From positions 1 to 10,105 of the forward strand of contig JACCZQ010000558.1 in the NCBI GenBank assembly GCA_013695905.1: DNA of 10,105 bases. Reading direction: 5' to 3'. Source of the DNA: Chthoniobacterales bacterium (GTDB lineage: Bacteria; Verrucomicrobiota; Verrucomicrobiia; Chthoniobacterales; UBA10450). Position 1 is the first letter of the stretch, and every line of letters begins with the position of its first letter. This document shows positions 1 through 7,122 of the stretch, piece by piece. The translations under genes were made by a program, and so were the position numbers. The notes beneath the pieces are model-generated. The model saw only the letters and a program-made list of their open reading frames with translations. It was not told the DNA's origin and did no database searches.

Positions 1-605
1 AGTTCGTTCTGCTTGACGATCTGCGCCAACACTCCGGCGACTGTGAAGTCGCCAGTGCCGAGAATGGTGAAGGCGGTGCCAAGCGCTTCCGAGTGGTGAG
101 CGTCACTTGCCGCGGTCATGGGCAGGCCGCGGCTCGCTGCATAGTCGTAAGCCTGGCGGTTATAGCGGCGGAGGGTGGTGGCGGCGTTGAAGACCTCCAG
201 CGCATCGATCGGCAGCGTCTCGAGCGTTTCCATGCGGATGCCGGCGCGGAAGAGATCGAACGGATGCGGCGGGATGGCGAGGCCGCCTCGTTCGTGGATT
301 GATTCGCAAACTTCACGGGCGGGCCGTCCTTTCAGGTAAGGCAAGGTCGTGCCGATACAGAGCAGGTGCCCCTCCTCCGTGGAGACTTCGACGCCGGGGA
401 TGATGAGGAAATCATCGACCGGCTGGCCGTCTTCGCGCAGGAGGCCTTTATCGAGCAGGTAGGTGACGGCGTCGCAGGTGTTGTGATCGGTGACGGCGAA
501 CCCGTGCAGCCCTTTCTCGCGCGCGGCAGCGATATTCTCCTCTGGACTCGACACGCCATCGCCCGAGAAGAACGTGTGGGTGTGGAGGTCGATGTTGAAG
601 GGCAT
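1..605 (-). CDS. PHP-domain metal-dependent phosphoesterase (3' end outside window)
   Basis: The reverse strand from the ATG at 605-603 stays open to the window edge, giving 201 codons. The protein carries the full PHP metal-site set: DLHTHTFFSGDG at residues 6-17 (His8, His10, Asp15), TDHNT at 39-43, PGVEVSTEEGH at 70-80 (Glu73, His80), PPHPFD at 112-117 (His114), and SDAHH at 167-171 (Asp168, His170). PHP proteins of this kind bind two or three divalent metals and hydrolyse phosphoesters; the physiological substrate of this stand-alone type (COG0613-like) cannot be read from sequence. No signal peptide is visible, so it is probably cytoplasmic. The start is fixed by the motif sitting six residues in, as usual for the family; there is no Shine-Dalgarno sequence in front. 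Only the last few residues should be missing, since the Asp-x-His motif near the C-terminus is present. It is divergent from the DUF1802 gene with just 29 bp between the start codons. Confidence 0.9.
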   Translation of the reverse strand, partial: MPFNIDLHTHTFFSGDGVSSPEENIAAAREKGLHGFAVTDHNTCDAVTYLLDKGLLREDGQPVDDFLIIPGVEVSTEEGHLLCIGTTLPYLKGRPAREVCESIHERGGLAIPPHPFDLFRAGIRMETLETLPIDALEVFNAATTLRRYNRQAYDYAASRGLPMTAASDAHHSEALGTAFTILGTGDFTVAGVLAQIVKQNE

Positions 606-634
606 CGGGGGGAGGCTAGTTTGCCGCTCGAAAA

Positions 635-1192
635 ATGGAAAGCGTCGGTTTCAAGGAGTGGGCGCTGGTCGGCGCGGCGATCGGGCGCGGTGAGCAGAGC
701 ATCATCTTGCGCAAAGGCGGCATCGCGGAGGGCCGCGACGGCTTCTCGTTCAAGCACCGGGAGTTCTTCCTTTTCCCGACATTTTTCCACGAGCAGGTGG
801 AGAAGGTGCGCGGGCGCGAGTGGACTTTGCCTGTGCAACGCGGAGGCGTGGTCGAGTTCCACGTCTTCGCGCAAGTGGAGTTCTCCGCGGTGGTGACCTC
901 GTGGGAAATGGCGGCCGCGCTGGAGCCGCTCCACATTTTGCGGCGCGAAGTGGTGGAGGAGCGATTCCGCTACGATGCGGCGCCGGGTATTCATCTCGCG
1001 TTCATTCGCGCATTTCGTTTGGAGCCGGCCTGGACGATCCCGGAGCTGCCGGGCTACGGCGGGTGTCGCTCGTGGGTGCGGCTGCCGGAGCCGCCGGGGG
1101 AGATGGAGCGGGTGCCGGTGCTGAGCGATGCCGAACACGCAGCGCGTCGCGAGCAGCTCCAGGTACTGCTGGGCGGAGTGGCGCCCGTGTGA
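635..1192 (+). CDS. DUF1802 family protein
   Basis: This 185-residue protein matches DUF1802 as I know it. It has an N-terminal block with SIILRKGGIAEGRDGFSFKH at 22-41, followed by FLFPTFFHEQ at 45-54, and a C-terminal YGGCRSWVRLPEP at 141-153. The function of the family is unknown. It is a soluble protein with no signal peptide or membrane segment, and its length is normal for the family. The ATG at 635 is the natural start; a G-rich stretch at 606-615 lies too far upstream to serve as a ribosome site. A weak promoter-like pair, TTGAAG at 595-600 and TAGTTT at 617-622, sits upstream and would overlap the start of the divergent PHP gene. It converges on the ABC exporter gene, with a palindromic repeat between them. 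The family call is firm; the role is not known. Confidence 0.88.
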   Translation: MESVGFKEWALVGAAIGRGEQSIILRKGGIAEGRDGFSFKHREFFLFPTFFHEQVEKVRGREWTLPVQRGGVVEFHVFAQVEFSAVVTSWEMAAALEPLHILRREVVEERFRYDAAPGIHLAFIRAFRLEPAWTIPELPGYGGCRSWVRLPEPPGEMERVPVLSDAEHAARREQLQVLLGGVAPV

Positions 1193-1209
1193 GTGGCTGC
1201 CGCTCCTTC

Positions 1210-1266
1210 GTGGCGCAAGTTTCCAACTTGCAGGAGCGGCGGGTGCAAGTTGGAAACTTGCGCTAC
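1210..1266. repeat. Palindromic REP/MITE-like repeat between convergent genes
   Basis: Two perfect 20-bp inverted arms, 1213-1232 and 1244-1263, flank an 11-nt G-rich loop (1233-1243). The stem extends three more pairs outward (1210-1212 with 1264-1266) with one G-T pair. Each arm is itself nearly palindromic around caagttggaaacttg. There is no T-run after either arm, so it is not a classical intrinsic terminator, although it could still stop or stabilise transcripts arriving from both convergent genes (stops at 1192 and 1307). I recall very similar sequences scattered through verrucomicrobial genomes, which suggests a dispersed REP-type element; this cannot be confirmed here because only one copy lies in the window. 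Confidence 0.75.
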
Positions 1267-1306
1267 CTAAGCAGGCGTTCTGCGCGTGCTGTGGATCGGT
1301 TGATCT

Positions 1307-3190
1307 TTAGGCCAGTTGCTCGACGAGGAACTTCGTGTCTTCCGCCGCTTCCGGCACACCCGCGCGATTGAATTGCATGTCGTAGAGGCGGCGATAGTAA
1401 CCGGACTGCTCCATTAACTCCGCGTGCGTCCCGATTTCTTTCACCCGGCCATCCTGCATGACGACGATCTGATCGGCGGAAAGGATGGTGGAGAGCCGGT
1501 GTGCGATCGCGATGACGGTGCGGCCGGCGGAGAGCGTCTCGAGCGCGATCTGGATTTGCTTTTCTGATTCCGAATCGAGCGCGGAAGTCGCCTCATCGAG
1601 CAGCAAAATGGGCGCGTTCTTGAGCAACGCGCGTGCGATGGCGAGCCGCTGTTGCTGGCCGCCGGAGAGCAGACAACCTTTGTCGCCCACCACCGTGTCG
1701 TAGCCGCTCGGCTGCGCCATGATGAAATCGTGCGCGAACGCGGTCCGGGCCGCGGCATACACTTCCTCTTCGGTCGCATCGAGACGGCCAAACTGGATGT
1801 TCTTGAAGATGGTGTCGTGGAACAGAAACGTCTCCTGCGTGACGAGCCCGATCTGCTCCCGCAGCGATTTCTGGGTGACGCTTCGCAAGTCATAGCCGTC
1901 GATGCGAATGGCACCGCTGGCTGGATCGTAAAGCCGCAGCAGGAGCGACAGAATCGTGCTCTTCCCCGCGCCGCTCGCGCCGACCAGCGCGTAGGTTTTG
2001 CCGGCTTCGATGCGCAGATTGACCTCTTTGACGGCGTCGATGCTGGTGCCGGCGTAGCGGAAAGTCACGTCGTCGAGCTCAATCTCGCCGACCGCGGGGG
2101 GAAGCGGCACCGCATCCGGTGCGTCCACGACCGATGGCTTGGAGTCGAGGATTTTAAAGATCTCCGTCGTGGCCTGGATGGAGCGCTCCATCACCACCTG
2201 GATGCGGCTGAGCATTTTGATCGGCTCGTAGAGGAGGAAGATGCCCATGTTGAGGGCGAGGAATCGCGCCGCGCCGATGTCGCTGAAGTAAACGTAGAGC
2301 AGCGCCAGGCCGACACCGATCGCGGCCACGGTTTCCACCATGGGCCCGACCGATTCCATGGCGCGGATGATGCGGAGCATGTTCTCGAATTGCAGCCGGT
2401 TGCTCTTGCGGAAGCTCTTCTCCTGGTGCTCCTCGCGGGCGAAGGATTTGATGACGCGGATCCCGGCGAAGGTTTCCTGCATCGTGACCACCATCTGCCC
2501 CATGTCTTCCTGCTCCAATTTCGTCGCGCGGCGGGCGCGGCGGGAGAAGATGCTGATCGGGATGATGCAGGTGGGGAAGAGGATGAGCGTCACGATCGTG
2601 AATCGCCAGTCGAGATAGAGCAGCACCGCGACGCCGAAAATGATGGCGACCGGTTGCTTGAAAAGATCGCTGCTGATGCTGGAGAGGCCCATCTGCATCA
2701 TGCGGGTGTCGTTCGTGATGCGCGACATGAGCATGCCGGAGCGCGCCTTGTTAAAGAAATCCATCGACTGCGAAAGCATGGTCTGGAACAGCTCGGTGCG
2801 GATGTCGGTGAGCACCTTCGCGCTCACCCACGCCATGTAGTAGGCGTTCAGGTAGCCGACCAGGCTGCGGGCCATCATCACCACCGGGATCCCGAGGCAG
2901 AGGAGGATGAGGGAGCTCATCATCTTCGGGCCGCCCTCGAGCGCAGTCGGGTCTTTATAGAAGGTCGAGGGATTGAAGGCGCGACCCTCGAATGCGATCG
3001 CCATCACGTTGGCCAGGACGAGCGGGAGCAGGCCGTTGATCGCGCCAAAGGCGAAGCCGAACCCCAGCGCGATGCTGAAGCGGATTTTGTACGGCTTGAC
3101 GTAGGCGAAGAGGCGCCGGTATGGGCCGGAGCCCGCCTTCAGCGTCGCCCAGAACGATCGCTTCACCTTGGGTGGTTGGGGTTCGCTCAT
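1307..3190 (-). CDS. MsbA-type ABC exporter (fused membrane and ATPase domains)
   Basis: A 627-residue half-transporter that would work as a homodimer in the inner membrane. Residues about 35-345 form the exporter membrane domain with roughly six hydrophobic helices (clear ones near 40-65, 92-115, 180-215, 285-322). Residues 368-605 form the ATPase: Walker A GASGAGKST 404-412, Q-loop Gln452, signature LSGGQ 508-512, Walker B ILLLDE 528-533, D-loop SALD 536-539 and switch His564. All catalytic residues are present. The arrangement is that of MsbA and lipid or peptide exporters; neighbouring glycosyltransferases favour flipping of lipid A-core or another glycolipid. The loop between the first two helices (about 67-91) looks longer than in E. 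coli MsbA, which is about 45 residues shorter overall. The ATG at 3190-3188 overlaps the stop of the upstream GT9 gene by 4 nt, indicating one transcript and translational coupling. Substrate is inferred from context only. Confidence 0.92.
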   Translation of the reverse strand: MSEPQPPKVKRSFWATLKAGSGPYRRLFAYVKPYKIRFSIALGFGFAFGAINGLLPLVLANVMAIAFEGRAFNPSTFYKDPTALEGGPKMMSSLILLCLGIPVVMMARSLVGYLNAYYMAWVSAKVLTDIRTELFQTMLSQSMDFFNKARSGMLMSRITNDTRMMQMGLSSISSDLFKQPVAIIFGVAVLLYLDWRFTIVTLILFPTCIIPISIFSRRARRATKLEQEDMGQMVVTMQETFAGIRVIKSFAREEHQEKSFRKSNRLQFENMLRIIRAMESVGPMVETVAAIGVGLALLYVYFSDIGAARFLALNMGIFLLYEPIKMLSRIQVVMERSIQATTEIFKILDSKPSVVDAPDAVPLPPAVGEIELDDVTFRYAGTSIDAVKEVNLRIEAGKTYALVGASGAGKSTILSLLLRLYDPASGAIRIDGYDLRSVTQKSLREQIGLVTQETFLFHDTIFKNIQFGRLDATEEEVYAAARTAFAHDFIMAQPSGYDTVVGDKGCLLSGGQQQRLAIARALLKNAPILLLDEATSALDSESEKQIQIALETLSAGRTVIAIAHRLSTILSADQIVVMQDGRVKEIGTHAELMEQSGYYRRLYDMQFNRAGVPEAAEDTKFLVEQLA

Positions 3191-4203
3191 GATGATGGGC
3201 GACGGGGCGCCGACAGCAGCGTCTCCATAGCACTGATCACCTGCTGCGTCGAGGTATGGTGCATGGCGGCCGGCTTCTCTTTCGGCGAGAACTCAGTCAA
3301 CGGCTCCGCGTGTCCGGCGTGCACGACGACGGCCGGAGTGAGGCGCGGCCGCCAGTGCAGTGGGTTGGTGGGGCCGAAGAGCGCCACCTGCGGGGTCTTC
3401 GTGGCGACGGCGAGATGGACCGGTGCGGAATCGACGGTCACGAGGAGCCGCGCCCGCGCGATGACGGCGGCGAGCGTGAGCAGATCCATGCGGCCGGAAA
3501 GGTCGGTGAACGGCACCTGCGCGTGGGCGCGGATCTGCGCGAGGTGCGACTGCTCCAGCGGCGAAGTGCCGCCGGTCACCACGCAAGGCAGGTGGCGCTC
3601 TGCGGCCCAGGAGATGAGCTGCGCCCAGCGGTCGGCTTCCCAGAATTTCTCGAGCCGGGCCGAGCCGGGGTGGAGCAGGAGAAAACCGCCATCGACTCCC
3701 GCTTCGCGCAGCAGACGATCGCCCTGTGCGAACGCGGCGGTGGGGAGATCGAGCCGCACCTCCGGCTTGGCGTCGCGGATGCCGAGCGGCTCCAGCAGGC
3801 CGAGGTGGTAATCGACGGTGTGCAGCAGATGGATCGAGCAGGGGACCAGCTCCGTGTAGCTGCGCGCCCGGAGCTTCACCCGCTGTTTCGGGTGATCCGC
3901 GGTGAGGCGGCGGCGGGCGCCGGAGAGCAGGGTGAGAAAGGAGGAGCGATCGGTGCGGGTGAAATCGAGACAAACGTCGTAGCGTTTGCGCGCCAGGGTG
4001 AACCACTGCCCGGCGTCGGTGATCTTGCCGCGCGCGACCAGGCTGCGGTCGAGGCCGGGAATGGCCGGCAGCAACGCGGAAGCTCCGGCAGAAACGACAA
4101 GCGTGAGGTGCGCGTCGGGAAAATGCTCCCGCACCGCGGTGATCGCAGGGGTGGTGAGGACGAGATCGCCGATACGCTTCAGCTGCAGGAGGAGAATCTT
4201 CAC
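3187..4203 (-). CDS. Glycosyltransferase family 9 (heptosyltransferase-like)
   Basis: A 338-residue enzyme of the ADP-heptose:LPS heptosyltransferase family. It opens with MKILLLQLKRIGDLVLTTPAI, the family's N-terminal acceptor-side signature (conserved GD at 12-13). It continues with HPGSA at 178-182 plus Lys186, and ends in the nucleotide-sugar site VDSAPVHLAVATKTP (257-271) and ALFGPTNPLHWRP (274-286). These enzymes add heptose or related sugars to the lipopolysaccharide inner core on the cytoplasmic face of the inner membrane. The start is a GTG at 4203-4201, chosen because it places the signature at residue 1; an AGGAGG-type sequence lies about 13 nt upstream, at the edge of the inverted hexamer repeat. 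The gene overlaps the exporter start by 4 nt (ATGA). Which core position or sugar it serves cannot be told. Confidence 0.9.
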   Translation of the reverse strand: MKILLLQLKRIGDLVLTTPAITAVREHFPDAHLTLVVSAGASALLPAIPGLDRSLVARGKITDAGQWFTLARKRYDVCLDFTRTDRSSFLTLLSGARRRLTADHPKQRVKLRARSYTELVPCSIHLLHTVDYHLGLLEPLGIRDAKPEVRLDLPTAAFAQGDRLLREAGVDGGFLLLHPGSARLEKFWEADRWAQLISWAAERHLPCVVTGGTSPLEQSHLAQIRAHAQVPFTDLSGRMDLLTLAAVIARARLLVTVDSAPVHLAVATKTPQVALFGPTNPLHWRPRLTPAVVVHAGHAEPLTEFSPKEKPAAMHHTSTQQVISAMETLLSAPRRPSS

Positions 4204-4218
4204 GCGCGGTGTCTTCCC

Positions 4219-4320
4219 CCTCCTGCTCTTGATCTTGCTCTTGATCCTACTCCTCCACGCACATCCCGACCCTCGTGCGACGGGAGGAGTAAGATCAGGA
4301 TCAGGATCAAGAGCAGGAGG
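4219..4320. repeat. Inverted hexamer-repeat structure (GATCAAGAGCAG units)
   Basis: Arms 4220-4256 and 4283-4319 are inverted copies matching at 33 of 37 positions, with one further pair at 4219/4320 and a 26-nt loop. Each arm is built from hexamer-period units of the type GATCAA, GATCAG or GAGCAG, ending in GGAGG. It lies in the 169-bp spacer between the upstream GT4 gene and the GT9 gene, which share orientation. No T-run follows on the reverse strand, so an intrinsic terminator is not supported. It may be a dispersed repeat, an mRNA-stabilising hairpin or a polarity element within the glycan operon. I recall comparable arrays in verrucomicrobial genomes, from memory only. Confidence 0.75.
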
Positions 4321-4351
4321 TTGTTGCGGCCATGATTTGGCCTAACGAGAC

Positions 4352-4366
4352 ATCAAGAGCAGGAGG
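4352..4366. repeat. Third copy of the hexamer-repeat end (direct repeat)
   Basis: The 15-mer atcaagagcaggagg at 4352-4366 repeats exactly the end of the right arm at 4306-4320, in the same orientation and 46 bp away. It stops 6 bp before the stop codon of the GT4 gene. The 31-bp stretch between the two copies has no coding content; it holds a small inverted repeat, ggcca/tggcc, at 4328-4342. Confidence 0.7.
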
Positions 4367-4372
4367 ATCGGG

Positions 4373-5572
4373 TTAACGCGCCCGCTGCATCACCTGCTCG
4401 TAGGCGGTGAGCAACCGCTCGCGGCAGTGATCCCAGGTGAAATTCTCCACCACCCGCTGACGCGCCGCGGTGCTCATCCGCTCGACGAGATCGGGATTCT
4501 CATAGAGGTGCAGGATCGCCGCCATGAGTGCATCGACATTTTTCGGTGGGATGATCAGCCCTTCGACGCCGTTGTTCACCACGTCGCCGGCTTCGCGAGT
4601 GGTGATCACCGGCAGACCGCACGCGGCGGCTTCGTTGACGGTTTTGGCATTACCCTCGAGCTCGGAGGGAAAGGCGTAGATGGTGCCCTGCGCCAGGTAG
4701 CTCCCGACATCGCGCACGAAGCCGGTGAGCGTGATGTTGTCCCGCCAGAACTCCTTCAGGGCCGGCTTCGCTTCGTCGTGCACGGTGCCGACTAGCCACA
4801 GCTCCGCATCCTTTAAGGCCAGCCGATGCCACGCCTCAAGAAGCAGGTGAATGCCTTTGCGTTTGATGAGCGCGCCGGAGAAAACCACCCGGAACTTCGC
4901 CGGCCGCGTCCCCGGCTGGAACTCCTCCACGTCAACGCCGTTCGGCAGGTAAAACAGCTTGTCCTCCGGAAATCCCTGCACGCGGAACGAGTCCGCCGCC
5001 TTTTGCGAAAAGACGAGGCACATGTCCGCGAGATCGTATTCCTCCAGATAATGCTCGCGGCGCACGAGCAGCCGCTCCTTCCATGAGCCGGGCGGCTCCG
5101 GCGGGCGGTGCTCCACGTTGGCGCGGCCGCCATCGCGGTGCCAGGTGGGGATCTCCACCAGAGAGGGAATTCCGAGCCGTTTCGCGACGCGGAGCGATTC
5201 CAGGCAATCGCCCGACCAGCTGTGAAAAAAGTCGAACCGTCCGGTAGCGAGTTGCCGCGAGGCGATCCAATCCAGATACTTCCTTTTCGCTCCGTAGTAA
5301 TAGGGCCGCTCGATAAACGAAATCAGCCGCACCGGGTGAAAGCGGAGCGATTGCACCTGGCGCGAGGGGATCTCGCTTTGCTGATTCCCATAGCCGAGCA
5401 CCCTCCCGAGAAAACCGGCGCGGTACGCGGCGAGGGCCTTCTGGTGCGCCTCCGTCCCGAGACCGATATGGCCGATCCGCGCGAAAATCGAGTAAAGCAG
5501 CTGCCGCGGGAAATGCCGCGGCTCCGGCGTCGCCATGCGCGGAGGGGGAGCGTCTAAAGTTTCACCGCGCAT
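4373..5572 (-). CDS. Glycosyltransferase family 4 (GT-B fold)
   Basis: A 399-residue retaining glycosyltransferase of the GT4 type. The N-terminal acceptor half is divergent. The C-terminal donor half is typical: LPNGVD at 209-214, VFSGALIKRKGIHLLLEAW at 230-248 (conserved Gly and Lys for nucleotide-sugar phosphate), and SELEGNAKTVNEAAACGLPVI at 303-323, where Glu306 and Glu314 form the E-x7-E motif. No signal peptide or membrane helix is visible, so it probably acts on the cytoplasmic face of the inner membrane. The ATG at 5572 gives the longest form; an ATG at 5536 would remove 12 poorly conserved, proline-rich residues and is equally possible, since neither has a clear ribosome site. It is the first gene of the leftward glycan group and is divergent from the other GT4 gene across 72 bp. 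Donor and acceptor sugars are unknown. Confidence 0.88.
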   Translation of the reverse strand: MRGETLDAPPPRMATPEPRHFPRQLLYSIFARIGHIGLGTEAHQKALAAYRAGFLGRVLGYGNQQSEIPSRQVQSLRFHPVRLISFIERPYYYGAKRKYLDWIASRQLATGRFDFFHSWSGDCLESLRVAKRLGIPSLVEIPTWHRDGGRANVEHRPPEPPGSWKERLLVRREHYLEEYDLADMCLVFSQKAADSFRVQGFPEDKLFYLPNGVDVEEFQPGTRPAKFRVVFSGALIKRKGIHLLLEAWHRLALKDAELWLVGTVHDEAKPALKEFWRDNITLTGFVRDVGSYLAQGTIYAFPSELEGNAKTVNEAAACGLPVITTREAGDVVNNGVEGLIIPPKNVDALMAAILHLYENPDLVERMSTAARQRVVENFTWDHCRERLLTAYEQVMQRAR

Positions 5573-5644
5573 CGGCTACCAAGTAATGTGACGTTTGCAG
5601 GCAAGTAAAGTTGGAACCCGGCGGCGGCAGCGCGTTCAATTCTC

Positions 5645-6751
5645 ATGGCATCGGCTCAGCTCAGGATCGGTTTGGTGCGTCGGGGCTATTCCAGCAGCGG
5701 GGGCGCGGAGACATATTTAAAACGGCTGGCCGCGGGTATTTGCGCGGCGGGGCATGAGGCGCACCTGTTTACCGGCGCGGAGTGGCCGGTGGAGGAATGG
5801 CCCTTTGGAGCGCTCACCCGCGTGCCGGGCGCATCGCCGCTGCAGTTCGCGGATGAGCTGGAAAAACTTCGCCCCGGCGCCGGGTGCGATGTGTGGATGA
5901 GTCTCGAGCGCGTCTGGCAGTGCGATCTCTTCCGCGCGGGCGACGGCGTGCACCGCGCCTGGCTACAGCGGCGGGCGCAGCTGGCAGGTCCGTGGCGGCG
6001 GGTGGCGGACCAATGGAACGCCAAACATCGTGCGATTCTCCAGCTGGAGGAATCGCTCCTTGCGCAGCAACGTGCCGGCCGCGTCATCGCCAATTCGCAC
6101 ATGGTGCAGACGGAGATCACCGCGACGTATGATTACCCTGCGGCGCGCATCGATGTCGTGCCCAATGGCGTGCCGGTGGAACAGTTCCGGGTGAGCGCGG
6201 AGGTGCGGGAGCGCACCCGGCTGAAGCTCGGCCTCCCCGGCAGCGAAATCGTGGCGCTGTTCGTTGGCTCCGGGTGGGAACGCAAAGGATTGCGTTTCGC
6301 GGTGGATGCGATCGCACACGCCGCCGTGCCACACCTGCGGCTGCTGGTCGCGGGGCGGGGGAGCCCAGCCCGGTATCGTGGCGACGCGGTGCAATTCCTC
6401 GGCGTGGCCAGTGAACTGCCGGCGCTCTATGCGGCGGCGGATATATTCCTGCTGCCGACCATCTACGACCCATTCTCCAACGCCTGCCTCGAAGCACTCG
6501 CGGCGGGCCTGCCGGTGATCACCACGCGGGCGAATGGATTCGCTGAGATCGTGGAGGAAGGGGTGCACGGCAGCGTCATTGAGACACCCGGAGACATGGC
6601 AGCAATCGCCAGCGCTTTGCGCCGGTGGTGCGATTCTGCGCGACGCGAAGCAACCCGTCCCCGGCGCTTCGAACTCGGCGCCCGCTTCGATATTTCTGTG
6701 AACGTGGCGCGGACGCTCGAGCTGCTGCTCGCCACGTCGCGCGGCGGCTAA
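5645..6751 (+). CDS. Glycosyltransferase family 4, WaaG-like
   Basis: A 368-residue GT-B glycosyltransferase. The N-terminus IGLVRRGYSSSGGAETYLKRLAAGICAAGHEAHLFT (8-43) holds the Gly-Gly acceptor-side loop, like WaaG/RfaG, the enzyme that adds the first glucose to the LPS outer core. Further WaaG-like signs are CDLFRAGDGVHRAWL at 93-107, VVPNGV at 171-176, FVGSGWERKGL at 206-216 and YDPFSNACLEALAAGLPVITT at 274-294. In the E-x7-E motif the first position is Asp275, paired with Glu283; I regard this as tolerated variation because the rest of the motif is intact. No membrane segment is visible. The gene ends 4 bp inside the convergent STAS gene. It is divergent from the other GT4 gene, so one 72-bp spacer probably drives both directions. 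LPS core assembly is inferred from similarity and neighbours. Confidence 0.88.
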   Translation: MASAQLRIGLVRRGYSSSGGAETYLKRLAAGICAAGHEAHLFTGAEWPVEEWPFGALTRVPGASPLQFADELEKLRPGAGCDVWMSLERVWQCDLFRAGDGVHRAWLQRRAQLAGPWRRVADQWNAKHRAILQLEESLLAQQRAGRVIANSHMVQTEITATYDYPAARIDVVPNGVPVEQFRVSAEVRERTRLKLGLPGSEIVALFVGSGWERKGLRFAVDAIAHAAVPHLRLLVAGRGSPARYRGDAVQFLGVASELPALYAAADIFLLPTIYDPFSNACLEALAAGLPVITTRANGFAEIVEEGVHGSVIETPGDMAAIASALRRWCDSARREATRPRRFELGARFDISVNVARTLELLLATSRGG

Positions 6752-7122
6752 CGGCGCTCCGCCGCCAGGGCTGCGTCCACATCCGGGAAAATCCGGAACA
6801 CCTGGTCGAGACGCGCGATCTCGAAAATCGGGCGCACGCTTTCCTGCAGCCCGGCGAGCGCGAACTTCCCGCCATACGCGGCGACGTTTTGCATCGCCTC
6901 GATCAAGACCGCCAGACCGGAGCTATCGATGTAAGGCACCCGCGAGAGATCTACCACCAGCTGCGGCGGTTTCGCTTTCACCATCTCCTGCAACGACGCC
7001 GCGATGCCCGGCGAAACGTGCAGATCTATTTCGCCCTCGAGCGGCAGGACGTTGGGATGTTCGGTTTGAGGCATCACGTGGAGCTCGGGCAAGATGTCAC
7101 TCTGCAGGGAATCGTCAATCAC
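6748..7122 (-). CDS. STAS-domain anti-sigma-factor antagonist
   Basis: A 124-residue protein that is essentially one STAS domain: LPLEGEIDLHVSPGI at 26-40, QLVVDLSRVPYIDSSGLAVLIEAM at 54-77, then GGKFALAGLQESVRPIFEIARLDQVFRIF to 112. Asp66-Ser67-Ser68-Gly69 is the phosphorylation loop of SpoIIAA/RsbV proteins, and Ser67 corresponds to the regulated serine. Such proteins bind a serine kinase/anti-sigma factor when unphosphorylated and so free a sigma factor or other partner. No cognate kinase or PP2C phosphatase is in the window. The GTG at 7122-7120 begins immediately after the TGA of the upstream HAD gene, which argues for translational coupling; an ATG at 7074 would give a shorter form that still keeps the first beta strand. 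It converges on the WaaG-like gene with a 4-bp overlap. Confidence 0.9.
   Translation of the reverse strand: MIDDSLQSDILPELHVMPQTEHPNVLPLEGEIDLHVSPGIAASLQEMVKAKPPQLVVDLSRVPYIDSSGLAVLIEAMQNVAAYGGKFALAGLQESVRPIFEIARLDQVFRIFPDVDAALAAERR

Noticed and set aside
332..1138. 268-codon reverse frame across the PHP 5' end and the DUF1802 gene
   Set aside because: It runs over two recognised genes in the wrong frames and shows no domain.
1210..1266. Bidirectional intrinsic terminator
   Set aside because: The hairpin is strong but no T-run follows it on either strand; kept as a repeat only.
1652..3811. 719-codon open frame antisense to the exporter and GT9 genes
   Set aside because: Composition is rich in Arg, His, Asp and Ala with no domain; it is the mirror of two well-supported genes in GC-rich DNA.
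4204..4372. CRISPR array or small coding gene in the spacer
   Set aside because: Repeats are short, inverted and of hexamer period without unique spacers; no credible reading frame lies in the spacer.
5573..5644. Divergent promoters between the two GT4 genes
   Set aside because: TAAAGT at 5606-5611 resembles a -10 box but has no matching -35 box at proper spacing; too weak to list.
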